A DNA stretch of 64,000 nucleotides, from NCBI GenBank assembly GCA_022410635.1, contig JAJVDF010000140.1, forward strand, positions 1,963,417 through 2,027,416. The letters run 5' to 3'. Below are positions 45,126 to 56,865 of the stretch, piece by piece; position 1 is the stretch's first letter, and the number at the start of each line of letters is the position of its first letter. Made by a program: the position numbers and the translations under genes. The notes beneath the pieces were generated by a model, which did no database searches, was not told the origin of the DNA, and was given only the letters and a program-made list of their open reading frames with translations. Origin of the DNA: Tretioscincus oriximinensis (Eukaryota > Chordata > Lepidosauria > Squamata > Gymnophthalmidae).

Positions 45126-46125
45126 GCAGGTTGGTGTAGCCTGTGACAAAATCTCTTTCAGACTGCCCTCTAATAGTATAAGGTTAAAACTATAAGAAGT
45201 TGCTTTATTTTTACTTACAGCATCTTTTATTTTGTTGTTCTTGAGCAGGGTGTTTGAGCATGCTATTTCACACCTTGAGCATGGAGAAGTTAGGTTCAGA
45301 CTTAAATGCAATCCCATATATCTTGGGAACATCAGTTCCAAACAAAAAAACAACACTCCACATTTTGGGAACAATTTCAACAACTCTTAGGGATGAAAGA
45401 GATTTTTTTCACACATTTGTGCAGTCAAATACCCCAAACAGCATCATACTTTGCATTTGTCATGTTTTCAAATTCAACTGCAATATTTTTTTTATTCCAA
45501 AAAATAGCAAATTGATTATTTAAAAGTCTATATTTTTAAAAGTAGCTTGCAACAAGCATGAATTTCAAAGTAACAACTTTATGAAGTAACAACCTTTTTT
45601 GTAAGATAGCCTTATCAGTGTAGACATACAATAGGATACGTTTCTGAATCATAACAAGGCAGAAATAGCAAAGAACAGAAACAGCTCAAATTCTCATTCC
45701 TAATGGCACATCTCAGTTTTGGCTATGCTATGCACCAATTTGCTAAACGCTGTACGCAGGCTTAGCCTAAGGGTATGTATTTCCAATCAAAGCTAAACAG
45801 ATTTTGGATTGGGATTTTACACTTGATGTGAAAAGGTTGAGACGTTTATGGTGAGACAAGGCTAAAGTTCCTGGGAAATGCTGCTCCAAACCATATGGAC
45901 TTTGCTGTAAAGGCATGGGGGGAAGAGGAAATTCTAATTGACTCACGGGCAGTGAAGTCAGGAGAGGGATGGTGCTTGGGGCAGCTTTTCCCTTCATAAG
46001 ATTCTGGTTCTAATTATCCCCATGATTAGCTTTCTTCATTTTCAAGGAGACAGTTTTTAATCCTGTCTCTCCCTCCCCCACTACCTTTTTGGTGACTCTC
46101 TGTCCTTTTTTGGATTTTTAATTTT
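45126..46125. other. No recognisable feature
   Basis: AT-rich sequence; no supported gene. Confidence 0.5.
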
Positions 46126-46386
46126 ATTTTAAAACATAGCACAACATAGCAATTTAACAAATTCAAAATAGACTTAGGGTAGGGTTATCAGAGAAAATCC
46201 TGGATAGAAGTTTGCACCTTTAATGGGTGAAAAAAAAGTGCTATAGGCACTGGAAGTTAAACCTGTGAAAAATTTCCCTCTTCTATATCCATTCTGTAAA
46301 ATTGTGTCCTGGATTTTATCTGCTAAACCTACCCTAAAGTCTATTTTGAATTTGTTAAATTGCTATGTTGCGCTACATTTTAAAGA
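46126..46386. mobile_element. Fold-back element with ~73-base inverted ends
   Basis: CAACATAGCAATTTAACAAA then TTCAAAATAGACTTAGGGTAG at left is mirrored by CTACCCTAAAGTCTATTTTG then AATTTGTTAAATTGCTATGTTG at right. The outer bases TTTAAAA and TTTTAAA suggest insertion at TTAA or TA. About 115 bp separates the arms. The superfamily is not certain. Confidence 0.85.
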
Positions 46387-48757
46387 CCCTTCCAACCAAT
46401 TACACATTTGCACAAAATTATACAAGAATTCAAGAATTTAAATGTAACATGAACAATCGTATGCTGGGTGGCCTATTTCTAAAAAAAAACCCACACCACT
46501 TTCCTGCTCCAATGTGGGAAATTCAAACCTCTGTCAAAAGCCAGCAGCAGGAATCGTAGAAGATACCAAGTTAGGATAAGTTTGAAGGGTGGGCATGCTC
46601 TTGCCCACTTTTTCTTCTGCTGACAGCAGCAATGGAAGTGATGAATTGGGAGCAATTTTGGTGCTGTCAGATTTTGGAACAAATAGAAAATGGACAGATT
46701 CTGAATCCAGTCCAGCATTACACCACATTGTCAGGAAACCTCACAGCTACACATCCTTTGTTTAGCAGTGTCAAATTTTTGGAAGCTAAGTGACACTGGC
46801 CATGTGGACAGTGTATCGTCCACCCTATAGCAACACTAGGATTTCTTACTGCTTAGAGAATCTTTTCCTTGTAACGATGTGGGACGACAAGCTAGCCATG
46901 CAAATTAAAGCCTGAGAACCAGCAACTAAGATATGTCAAAAATTTCTCAATCTTCTCAAGCATTCTGCACTTCAGTACTGGGACTGAAAACTTACTAGAC
47001 TTTTGAATGTTTCAAGCTACCATTAGCCTAGCTAGCACTGCCATTAAGAAAGAAATAGTTGAAATGGGAGTGTAACATCAGTTGCGGATCTTGGTTGTTG
47101 ACCAAAATCAAAGACCAGTAAGGGGAAGGCAAAACTCGATTCAGAGACCCCTCTTTTGTCTTCCTGAACCAGACTTTGATCCATTACGGCCCAACACAAG
47201 TCTGAAGGATTAATGGAGGCTTCCAATTAGCTCCGCTCCTATCTTCTGAAGCTTTGACTCATAGACATCAACAGATTCCCCAGCTTTCTATGTTGCTAGA
47301 GAAACTACATTTTGCCAGAGCTAGATAGATAGGAAACTGCAGGCATGTGGCTGGCTGTTTTATAATGTATTTTCACAATTGCTAAACAGCAACGAGAACC
47401 TATGGATTATATTGGATGATTTAAAGTAGATGAACATTCTTGCCTTTGATGTAAGTTTTTCTTTTTAAAAAATACTTCCCACATTACAATAAGAAACATA
47501 AAGTCAGAAAAGCAGTTTGTATTCTCCTGCTAATGTGATACAGATTATTGTAGTAGCTGTTGCACATACGCAGGGTTTGACTATCAAATTCTAGTCTGTG
47601 CTGAAAATTTACTAAAGTCTATTTACTGAAAAGCATATAGGAGAAATGTACTTATTCAAATGTGTGCATTAGAAGCACTAGCTCTTGAAATCAAGGTTGT
47701 TTCTGTACTGGACAGTGTCCTGGAGCAGCAAGCATACTAGGATTTCCCCATATGTGCTGGTATCTATGAGCACCAGCACATGAGAGGGAGGCTCAGCGTA
47801 TGCTTGCTGGTTCCGCAACACTCAACTGCTTTTTGCATTTGGCTTGGGGAATGTTACTGATGATTGGTAGTAATGAAGTATCAGTATGCCAACCACCAAT
47901 CCTTCCTCCAAACAGCCAGAACTGCTCCCTACCCATTCTTGGTACTTACCTTGTGTAGAATGCTTAAAAGCAATACAGTGATGGCATGAGGGGGAAGCAG
48001 GTGTTGCTCACCCAGCTCATGCACATGGCTAGCTGGCTGCTGGTAGTGGTGTCGGGCCAAGATGTGGAGGCAGACGCCACTCACTCAGTCCGCCTAGCAT
48101 GGCCAACTGGTTGCTGATGGTAGCAATGGGGTTTAATCTATAATTCCACGCCCCAAATATCTGGCAAAACCCCAACCACTGTGAGAGGAGTGATAATTCA
48201 AGATTATGGATGCATAAAAGCACAAATGTGCAAAAGCCTTTAGTTTTCCTTTCTCTGACTGTAAGCAGCATATTGATAATGATTCCCTCAACTCCAGCTG
48301 TTACATGAGACATGAGAGCAGATGCTTTAGACTAGCCAAGAACAGGGAAAAACATGTTACTACAAGGCTTCGTTTGGCAAAAGGCTTTGGATGCCGATGG
48401 TTTCCCTTTGCTTCCATCAATGAGGAGTCCTTTCCTCACCTTGACAATAGTGGAACAATAATCTCCACATATCTCTCCATCTTTTGTTTGTGGTGAAAGA
48501 GAGGGAGAGAGTCAAGTTACAAAACTGCAGCCCCATGTTACCATCTCATCCCAGATGCTCTTTTCTCTGAAGATATCTGCCCATCTTCTCTGGCTTAGAC
48601 AATCGACTTCCACATTAATATGATGAGCTCAAGTTCTCTCTAACAAGAGAGCTGTCACCACTTTCCTCTCTTTGATCTAGTCTATAGGAACAAACAAGAA
48701 GGAGCAGTGCAGGAGCAAGTGTAGGAAAAAATACTTCCATTGGAGGCTGGGAGAAAG
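46387..48757. other. No recognisable feature
   Basis: About 2.4 kb without a supported gene or repeat. Confidence 0.45.
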
Positions 48758-49486
48758 TGTGGCGTTCGCCATTTTTAAGGTTTGTGTTTCTTTTATAAAC
48801 TTCCCAGATATCCCAGAGGGAGGGGGGAAGAGCAGGTCTGGGCAGGGGCGTGGCTTCCTAGTTCCCAGTTTGGGAGGGGGCAAGGCTGAAGGAGCCAGCC
48901 AATGGGGCCTCGAATAGCCGGCTGGTCAGCAAATAAAAGGGAAGCTGACCAGGGCTAGAGGCCTTTCTGTCGGAGAGACTTGTGGTGTAGCAAGTGGACA
49001 GAGGGGTCCGCTTCTGATCTGCCTCAGAGGGAGGGGGTGGAAGTGTATGGTGGCCTGAAGGAGTCACAGTTGAGGCTTGACTTGGGGCTAAAACAAATAA
49101 ATAGACATCATGACTGTCGCTTTAAGTTCTGGAAACAAAGGTTGCTCTTGCTTGGAGTTTGAACTTCAGTCAGGCTTACTTTATAAAAGCCGAAGCTTTA
49201 TTATTCATTTCTTTCTATTTCTTATTTGTTAACAATAAACTTGGTTTTTTGTTTCAATTCAAACATCTCTTTTTTCATTTCTGTAACAACACTAAATAAG
49301 CCGCTACTGGTGGGGGCTGGGAATAAAGCCCCATCATTGAGGTAAACACAGAGGCCTTGTATAGGCCTGAGGATAGTACTGTTGCTGCAAGCAGTCGTGG
49401 TTGCTGGCTTGGGCAACGGGGATATTGTGGCACCCCTAGCTGGGAGGGTCATCTAATAGTGGGGCCCTCAAGCAGGGGTCGTCACA
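48758..49486 (+). mobile_element. Solo long terminal repeat (LTR)
   Basis: A 729-bp segment begins TGTGGCG and ends CGTCACA, the short TG...CA inverted termini of an LTR. Flanking pentamers GAAAG and GTAAG match at 4 of 5 bases. A TATA-like AAATAAAAGG lies at 48931-48940 and AATAAA at 49234-49239 before a T-rich stretch, giving a plausible promoter and polyadenylation order. The start is GC-rich. No internal coding region or second LTR is present, so it is a solo remnant left by recombination. It could belong to a Ty3/Gypsy-type element or an endogenous retrovirus; the sequence does not decide. Confidence 0.65.
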
Positions 49487-49759
49487 GTAAGGAGCAGATT
49501 TGGATACAAGCAGAAAAAGGAAACCAGCCATACACCAAGATGCCTAAGTAGAGGCATCTGAAGTCACCAATGTGCCTGAAGCTGTGAGTACTATTGTAGG
49601 GTATGTGGACATGTTTTTCTACCTTGTTCATAGCACAATCAGGATGCCTTGAGCATAAGTGCTAAGTGTTTTTCAGTAGTCAACTCACAATAAATGCCTT
49701 TTTGCTGGAACAAAGTATTGCTCAGATATTCAGGCATTGTTCCGGAGAACCCCCATTTT

Positions 49760-49990
49760 CTCACAACCCTATGCCTGTGCACAAATTAGATGCAAGATGA
49801 TAAAGCAATCGAGAACACAGCAGTTGTTTCTATCAGCTGTTGCAAGTAAAAAATAATAATACTCGGACTGCACTGCGACGAGATCAATGAGCGATGTTAC
49901 GAAACTGGGTCACGGAATATACATGTTTGGTGTGCATGGACACGTGATTGCTATATTCCGGATTATAGCATCGTAGCGATTTTTAATTCA
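49760..49990 (+). repeat. Unassigned dispersed repeat, copy 2 (pairs with 1788-2040)
   Basis: Shares GTGCACAAAT, ACAGCAGTTG, CAGCTGTTGCAAGTAA, GACTGCACTGC, GAGATCAATGAGC and GTGTGCATGGACACGTGATTG with the minus strand of 1788-2040. Unusually CpG-rich for the region. Confidence 0.65.
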
Positions 49991-50159
49991 TGGCCTTTTC
50001 TGTATTGGTTCTTTTTAATTATGTTCCAGAATAGTCTATACAGTAGTCTGCACATTATACATATTGGAGGTCTCTATTCTAGGATGGATCCAGAATATGG
50101 ATCAGTGTAGAAAGGGTCTGTATCAGATGGTAACAAAAAAGATATAAAATCTTTGTATA

Positions 50160-50250
50160 TGTGAAACCTCTTTATAATGAACTCCAAGGGAGCAGAAAAA
50201 TGTATGTTATAATGAAACTTTGTTATAGCGAAACCAATGCAAAAAACAAA
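50160..50250. repeat. Possible Tigger/pogo-type DNA transposon end
   Basis: CTCTTTATAATGAACTCC, GTTATAATGAAACTTTG and TTATAGCGAAACC recall the repeated TTATAACGAAC motifs at the ends of Tigger-type (TcMar) elements. Highly decayed. Confidence 0.4.
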
Positions 50251-52572
50251 AAGTTATCACAATAACGCTTTTTTAAATGACAGAAACCATTGCAAAAACA
50301 TTTAAATGCCAGAAACTGTTGCATAACTATTTTAACTCTGTTTCCACTGTGCCTTATTCTTACATGTGAACATGTTGCTCTTATCCCCTAAGTAACCTAA
50401 TCTAGGAGATGTCAATTATCAGTAATTTTCCAGATGTTTCTAGCTCTCTCTAGGCTGTGTTTCCTAACAAGAATCTCCTGTAATCCAAATACAATTTAGA
50501 TGGCTTTCATGAGAGATTCCTTTTTTTCTTCCCATGTATTGCCAATATTAGTTTCATTTGTGTTATACCTTTCTTTCCTAGGTTGCCTCATGACAATCAT
50601 CCCCAAATCAAACAGGGTTCCCACTTCAATTTGCATTTTGCCACTATGTGGCAACTTAGACTCTTTCTCAAGATGCTGCTCAAGATAAGTGGAAAAGGGG
50701 TCTTGGTCCTATTATAAAGCTAGGAGTAGGTTGAAAAAGGAGTTGTAAAAACATACATTTTTTAAAAAGCCTTTCAATAGTCTCATTGTTGATTCAGGGC
50801 TGTATCCACATAGCACTTGTTTGCTCAAGATTTTCCCAATTATCTGCTGAATCTTTTTTCTGGTTTTGTGCCTCATTCATACCTTTACAATACATTCTGA
50901 GTTTTATCATTCTGTCCCCTCCTGATGTGTGAGATTTTACATGGATGTTACACTCTCTCCTGTCAGCCATTTTATTTGCCTTTCTCCCAAATGCTATTGG
51001 ATAGTTTGCTGTCTTATTCTCACAATTTCTCATGAAAACTAACCACACATCAAAGCCTTCTTGCAATAACCATATACACTGATTCCCCAAAAACTGATCA
51101 TACGGGCAATCAGCTTTAAAATCCAAAACAACCTGGTGAGGCAAATTCAACTTTCGGCTGGATTATTGATCGTGTCTGCATGCAGCCCAAGATTGAAGAT
51201 CCGGAAAATGTTATATTCTCTATATGCTAGAATTTCATTTCATATGCAGAAAATAGGATGAGTTGTTAACTATTTCATTGAACCATTCCCTCTGTATGAG
51301 TTTGCTTGCTTGTTAAACATTTATTTTTACTGTTTTTCACTTTTGCAGACACCCCACTCAATTTGCAAAGTTCTCAAAGTAATTCTCATCAGCACAGGAA
51401 ACATTTATTAATAGCTATACATCAGCCTAGCAAAGTGGGAGAAAATCCATATCTCCAGATGGAGTTATCCCCAGCAGACAGCGTTGGCTTAAGCTGTAAA
51501 AACATAAATTGGAATGATAGAATTTCAAAAAATGAAACACAAGGATGAATGAGATGTTGAATCTTTCCAAAACAGCCACAGAAACATGGAGTGAAATGCA
51601 ACAGAGGTAATTTGATTTGACCTTGTCGAGAGGAATGGGAGATATTACCGAATCAGTTTTGAAAGGTGCAGACAGATTAACACAGCTGTAAAGCTATCAT
51701 TGCAGTCTTGGTGGTTCAAGGCTGGTTTCCTGACAGGCAGAGTCCTCTGAAGGACTTCAAGTAGAAAACAAGAGCTGCTGAGTTGAGCATGACAAACATT
51801 CTGTTGTTTAGTTATCTTTGACTCTTCCTGAGTGCATGAATGCCCATATTATGCCAAGTTATCTGTCTTCCATGATTTAGCAGAATCTGCCCAGACTTGC
51901 ATCTGTTGCCTCCACAACACAATCTAATCATTTCAACCTTTGCCATTCCCTTCTTCATTTCCCTTCAATCTTTCCTAATGTCAGTGTCTTATTCCAATAT
52001 TTTTGAGTTTATTATTTGCTACCAAGCATTTTAGTGAGCAGCCAGGATTGATATTCTTTAGTATTGATTGGTTTTTTCTTCTTACAATCCAAGAGACTCT
52101 CAAAGGTTTTCTTCAGCACTTCAGTTCAAAAATGTCGATACTTTGACACTCAGTCTTTCTTATGATTTGATTCTCACTGTCACATGTGGCTATTAGGAAG
52201 ATAATGGCTCTGCTTTTTAATAGGTTGTCCACATTTTAACCCTCAAGAACCAAGTATTTTAATATCAAAGCTGCATTGATTTATTTCTTTGATCCTAGAA
52301 AAGTAAAATTACATAAGAGTAATAGATATGCTCCAGAGCTCAAGACTATATCCCCACAACAGAGTTTGCTTCGCTATTACTTTAAAAAGGCATTTGCCCC
52401 CTGCTCCTACCTACCTTAAGGCTTCTATGCTGCTATGACACATAGCAATCTTGTCCCATGACGAGCTCATAAGAAGTTGAACCAAATTTGCAGCGTGTGT
52501 GAAAATTGCATTGTCTTATTGGCATCAAGCATGCTGGAGCTTTTGCAGACTAGCTTTCCGACATAGGCAATT
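50251..52572. other. No recognisable feature
   Basis: About 2.3 kb; the longest frame (118 residues, 50794-51150 minus) resembles no known protein. GGGCTGTATCCACATAGCAC near 50797 and TCTGCATGCAGCCC near 51176 could be eroded inverted ends. Confidence 0.4.
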
Positions 52573-54090
52573 TTGATGCAGTCATTAAGTTATTTATTCC
52601 AAACATTGTTAACACCAGTCTCAAGTAAAGAATTAGAAAAATGGACAAATAAAATAATAAAATGGGCAAATAATAATAAAAAGACAAGACTAAAGAAAAA
52701 ATGGCTAATATCAAATGAAAATGAAGGGGGATGGGGTATACCAGACATCCACAAAATACACGATGCATTTCAATTAAACAATATATTGGAAATCCAATAT
52801 TCACAAAAAAAATGGGCAAGAGTAATAAAACAGATAAACGAAATAGAAACAAAAGATATACTCTTCAACACTTATCCAAGAAATGTAGAACGCCAATGGA
52901 AATAACCATTCATCTCAATGATGAAAATACGGAAAACAAGAAAAAAGACAATAACGGACAAAAATAATAGTAAATACCAACTGATATATAAAATAAATAA
53001 TGGACAAGACACAAACCTAAACAGGGCAATAAAAAAATTAGAAATACAAGGAATCACTAGACTACACCAACTATATAAAACCAACTTAGAACCATATACA
53101 TTACAGGAAATAACAGAAAAAATATGCCAAAATTTCTGGCTACAAATAAGAGGCATCCATCAATATATAAATGATAGAACAATAAAGGAAATCATAAGAG
53201 CAGAGGAAAATAAATGGGATAAAACAGTCCATAAAGTAATACAAGAGCAAAAGAAAATAGTCTCGGAAATATACGCAATAATAAATAATATAAACAAATC
53301 AATAATAAAAGAGCTAACGAATAGATGGAAAAAAGACTTTCCCATACAAGAATTGGAGGTAGAAAAGGCAATCAAATCAATAAGAAACGAGAAAATGAGT
53401 AAATTAAAAGATGCTAGAAAAAAGATTATACATAGGTGGCATTTAACGCCAAATAGATTAGCTCACATTCTAAATAACTATTCAAACAGATGTTGGTTTG
53501 GATGCCAGATACCCGCAGATTATAATCCCGTGATATGGGGATGTCCGAAGGCACAAAAATCCAAAAAGAAATAAATAAAATACTACAAATAAACTTGACG
53601 CTAACAAATAAAATGGTGATTATAATTTCGGACCTGGAAAATATACAATCAAATAAACAAAAGAAAAATATAGAAGATTTATTAACGTGTGCACAATTAA
53701 CATTCTTAAGAGGATGGAAAGATGGAACAAAAAGAAATATATCAGTATGGTACAACTATGTAATAGACAAAATGATGACAGACATAAACTCAACGAAAAT
53801 AAATCACATGAATAACTATAACAAAGTAAGAGAAATGAAAGAAACTTGGGTGAGAATATATAATTATTTAAGCCGGGAAATACTACAACCCTCAATAAAT
53901 TATAAATTAAGGTTGATATACGAGATGTAATTATATGAAAACAAAGGAATATATAGAACCCCACCAAAGATAGAAAATGCTATACCAATAGCCCGGGGGA
54001 GGGAAAATGGGGAGGGGGGGGGAAATATAAATGTATGTAAATATATATGTGTATATTAATTAGAAAAAATAAAAAAAAATTAAAAAAAAA
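52573..54090 (+). pseudogene. L1-like LINE, 3' part of ORF2 plus 3' UTR, inactivated
   Basis: The frame from 52573 reads S-L-S-Y-L-F-Q-T-L-L, then N-E-G-G-W-G-I-P-D-I, a motif typical of the region after the L1 reverse-transcriptase domain. The C-terminal R-W-H-L-T-P-N-R-L and C-W-F-G-C region is the L1 zinc-knuckle area, but the usual His is missing. A stop at 52903-52905 interrupts the frame, and a frameshift lies between about 53535 and 53574. The last part then continues in the third frame to 53930. A-rich codons dominate. A short AT-rich 3' UTR with a G run at about 54012 ends in A-runs near 54090. The 5' end is truncated; no endonuclease or RT core is present. Confidence 0.85.
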
Positions 54091-54223
54091 TGACTGGGCG
54101 CTAAGTCACAAATCAGTGTCTATTTCCTATGACAAACTTAACCGTTTGGGATAATATCAAATGTGATACCATAAAGCCCCTCCTCAGTTGGCATTTTTCA
54201 GATTTCACAGATTTTGATAGATA

Positions 54224-54390
54224 GTACATAAGAACATAAGAACATAAGAAGAGCCATACTGAATAAGGCCACAGCCCATCAAGTCCAGCGTTCTGTGTCA
54301 CACAGAGGCCCACCAGATGCACCTGGGCAGTCCAAACAGAGGAAAGCAAAATATGCACCTGTTCATGACTCCCTAAAAATGGTATTTCAG
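54224..54390 (-). mobile_element. CR1/L3-type LINE 3' end
   Basis: AAGAACATAAGAACATAAGAAG, GAGCCATACTGAATAAGGCC, CCCATCAAGTCCAGCG and GGCCCACCAGATGCACCTGG are the reverse complement of the CR1/L3 terminus with its octamer tail. Confidence 0.88.
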
Positions 54391-54593
54391 TAGACGTCTT
54401 GTCACAATTTGCAAGCTGCACAAGTTGTCTAAAAGATTCACAGTACAGGCCTATCATTTATGAAAGAACGGGATGAACTGAGGGGCCTGTAATGTATGAA
54501 TTCCCCAAAAGCCTAAGCTGTGGTCCTTGCTAGGGCTGCTGAATGAGGTAATTTGCCTTGAGGCAACTACAATACTTGTAGAAATCTCACCTG

Positions 54594-54733
54594 ATGGGGA
54601 ACTGAGGCCTTATTCTGGGAGCCTGCCAGCCACATGCTAGTGTAGACTATGGCAGGCTCCAATTATGGCATATATCTGGTCAAGCTGTGTCCCAAGATAT
54701 TACCCAGAATAAAGCTCTTTGTGGACAGGCCTG
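54594..54733. repeat. Fold-back element, GGCCCTGTCCCC family, copy 3
   Basis: GAGGCCTTATTCTGGGAGCC at left and, inverted, ACCCAGAATAAAGCTCTTTG at right. The centre has GCCACATGCTAGTGTAGAC, like 10245-10403 in reverse. The outer left end has lost the GTCCCC core. Confidence 0.7.
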
Positions 54734-55029
54734 CATCTTGATATTAGTTGCCCGCATTTTTGGATAGCTATTATGTTGCTGCAGCCACCCAAAGACAATC
54801 CTGTTTTTGTTTTTATTTTAAACACAAACACATCATACATATATAAAGTATACTCAAATACACAACATACACCCAGATATATATTCAAAAACCACCAGCC
54901 CCCTGATGGCATTTTTGAAGGGGGTGGGGGCAGGATGTAAGTGTTCACCCATTATACAACTGTCATGTTTTTAGAGTTGTTTAATTTCAAGTTTCTAACT
55001 GCAAAAATGCTAGAAACTCTTAATGTATT
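54734..55029. other. No recognisable feature
   Basis: AT-rich with ACACA-type stretches at 54820-54880; no supported gene. Confidence 0.5.
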
Positions 55030-55285
55030 CCACTTTTGCATCCAGGGTATCCTAATTGAGTGTCCCTCCCTCGGCAGTCCCTTTTCCCTAACTAAATCAA
55101 ATTCCATGACTGCAGACGCATTTGGACTTAACACGTGCCCCAATGTGAAGCGGGAGCTGACTGTTTGCATTGTGTTAGCATAAAAATGGTCTCCGAAGTG
55201 GTCCCACATTGATCAAAACGCACATCACCACTTTCTGCTGCACAGTACGTGGTGATTCTGTGTCGTCGTCACTCTATTTTGAAAT
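55030..55285 (-). repeat. Unassigned dispersed repeat, copy 2 (pairs with 14845-15075)
   Basis: On the minus strand it carries GTGCAGCAGAAAGTGGTG, GTGCGTTTTGATCAATG, CCACTTCGGAGACCATTTTTA and ACACAATGCAAACAGTC, matching the first copy. Confidence 0.65.
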
Positions 55286-55316
55286 TTACACTAAGAGAAC
55301 TTTGACACCTAGGTTG

Positions 55317-55530
55317 GGGAATCAGGAGGCAAGGCAAGCAGGGAAAAGGGTTGAAGGAATCAGGCGGGAAAGGGCCAAGGAATCGGGAGGAAAAGGCAGG
55401 GAAAGGGGGGAAAGGAATGAGGTGGGAAAGGCAGGGAAATGGGCGAGGGAATCAGGTGGTAAAGGCAGGGAAAGGGGTGAGGGAATCTGGAGGGAAACAC
55501 AGGGAAAGGGGCATGGAATCAGGAGGGAAA
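55317..55530 (+). repeat. Purine-rich minisatellite, ~34-bp unit
   Basis: Six or seven diverged units each begin GGAATCAGG and contain AAAGGCAGGGAAAGGGG. The plus strand is nearly all purine with many GGG runs. The 117- and 60-residue charged frames here are the repeat translated. Confidence 0.88.
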
Positions 55531-56574
55531 TAATAGTTTATATATTATCTGAGTGTATATAGTGTTTTATTACAAGTATGAATTGGTATTGTATGTAGTT
55601 GAACTGTAATTGAAGCGTCACTTCCGAACCTGAGGAAGGCCCATAAAGAACAACCGGAATCCAAGAACAACTATTCTAAATAATGGGGAATGAATAATAT
55701 TGAACATCAGATGATTAAAAGAGGGACAATTCCCAAGATGGAAGGGTAAAAGAGTAAAAGAAAAAAAAGAATTGGAAAGGAGAAATGGGTCACATGGCTG
55801 AAATCAAAGCTTTCCTTAATCAAGTTAGGGTCTCCTGCAGGATTCAGGCAAGCGTCTCCAGACTTTTGTCCTACCCAGAAAACGTTCAGACACACCGCAT
55901 GATGGCATTGTGGCATAAGTCATGCGGCTTGTCCTCTTTCAGGCCCTCAGCCTGTGGGATAAATTCCCTCTTTTAGTGCTCAGATGCTCTCAAAGGTGCC
56001 ATGTAAATGCTGAGCTCCCGTGATTCTCTTCAGAGAAACACAGCCATTGTTGCAATTTCCTAGAAGAAAGGAGGACTTTATCTGGACTGGTCCTTATTTC
56101 CTATTATGTGCCAATCACATTCTGATCCAGATATAATCAGGAACTAAGCCCAGTCCAGAAACTCAAGACTTCACTGCATGATGAGGCCTGGAGGAAGAAA
56201 TCAGACCACTAGGAAGAAAGAAGCCCTCTTCCTCATTGGGGGCTCACTAGATCCTGTGCCCTTGGCTCTGTGAAGGGAAAATGGCAAGCATACTCATGAT
56301 TGTGTTTGGTTTAGTTTGTGTTTATAAGAAGAGACCTATTGAAAAAGCAACAAAGACAGAATGGTCTGCTTCTTGGAGTTGTTCCCTTGATCTTCATGGT
56401 GTTTGGATCCCAGAAGACTCGTCTCCTTGCCCTACTTAGGTGTTCACCATCCAGGACAGATTCCCTATGGTAGTGCTCAGTTGCTTTTGAAGTTATCATG
56501 TAAACACGTAGTTCCAGATATTCTCTCCAATGAGTGACATCCGTTGTGATATAGGTTCCTAGAAGAGGAGGAGG
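55531..56574. other. No recognisable feature
   Basis: Nothing supported; short open frames only. Confidence 0.45.
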
Positions 56575-56865
56575 AAGAGGAGGAGGAAGAGGAGGAGAAG
56601 AATAACTGTTTTTTTATACACTTCTTCCCTCACCCAAAGGAACTCAAGCAGCGTACAAGCTATTTTTCACCCTAAGGCTTCCCCATCACTTTGAGATGAT
56701 GGCACCTATTAATCTACTTGTGAATGTTCACTTTTATACAGCTAGGCTGGCTGAAACTAAAGCCAATAGGGGGCGCTCACCTCCCTCCACAGCAGGCAAA
56801 TGGGCCTCAAATGACCGACCTCTCTATTGAAAGGCCTGTTCTTAACCTATGCACCATGTGTCTTA
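56575..56865 (-). mobile_element. tRNA-headed SINE with (CCT/TTC)n tail, diverged
   Basis: On the plus strand GAGGAGGAAGAGGAGGAGAAG, then AATAACTGTTTTTTTATACAC, CCCTCACCCAAAGGAACTCAAG and GCGTACAAGC are the reverse complement of the L2-like end and its tail. GGGGGCGCTCACCTCCCTCC corresponds to the body of 26331-26615. The tRNA head (around 56830-56865) is degenerate. Confidence 0.7.

Noticed and set aside
52918..53574. Longest clean open frame (218 codons)
   Set aside because: It is the interior of an L1-like LINE ORF2 with a stop just upstream and a frameshift at its end, not a host gene.
55209..55562. Charged 117-residue frame
   Set aside because: Translation of the purine-rich minisatellite.
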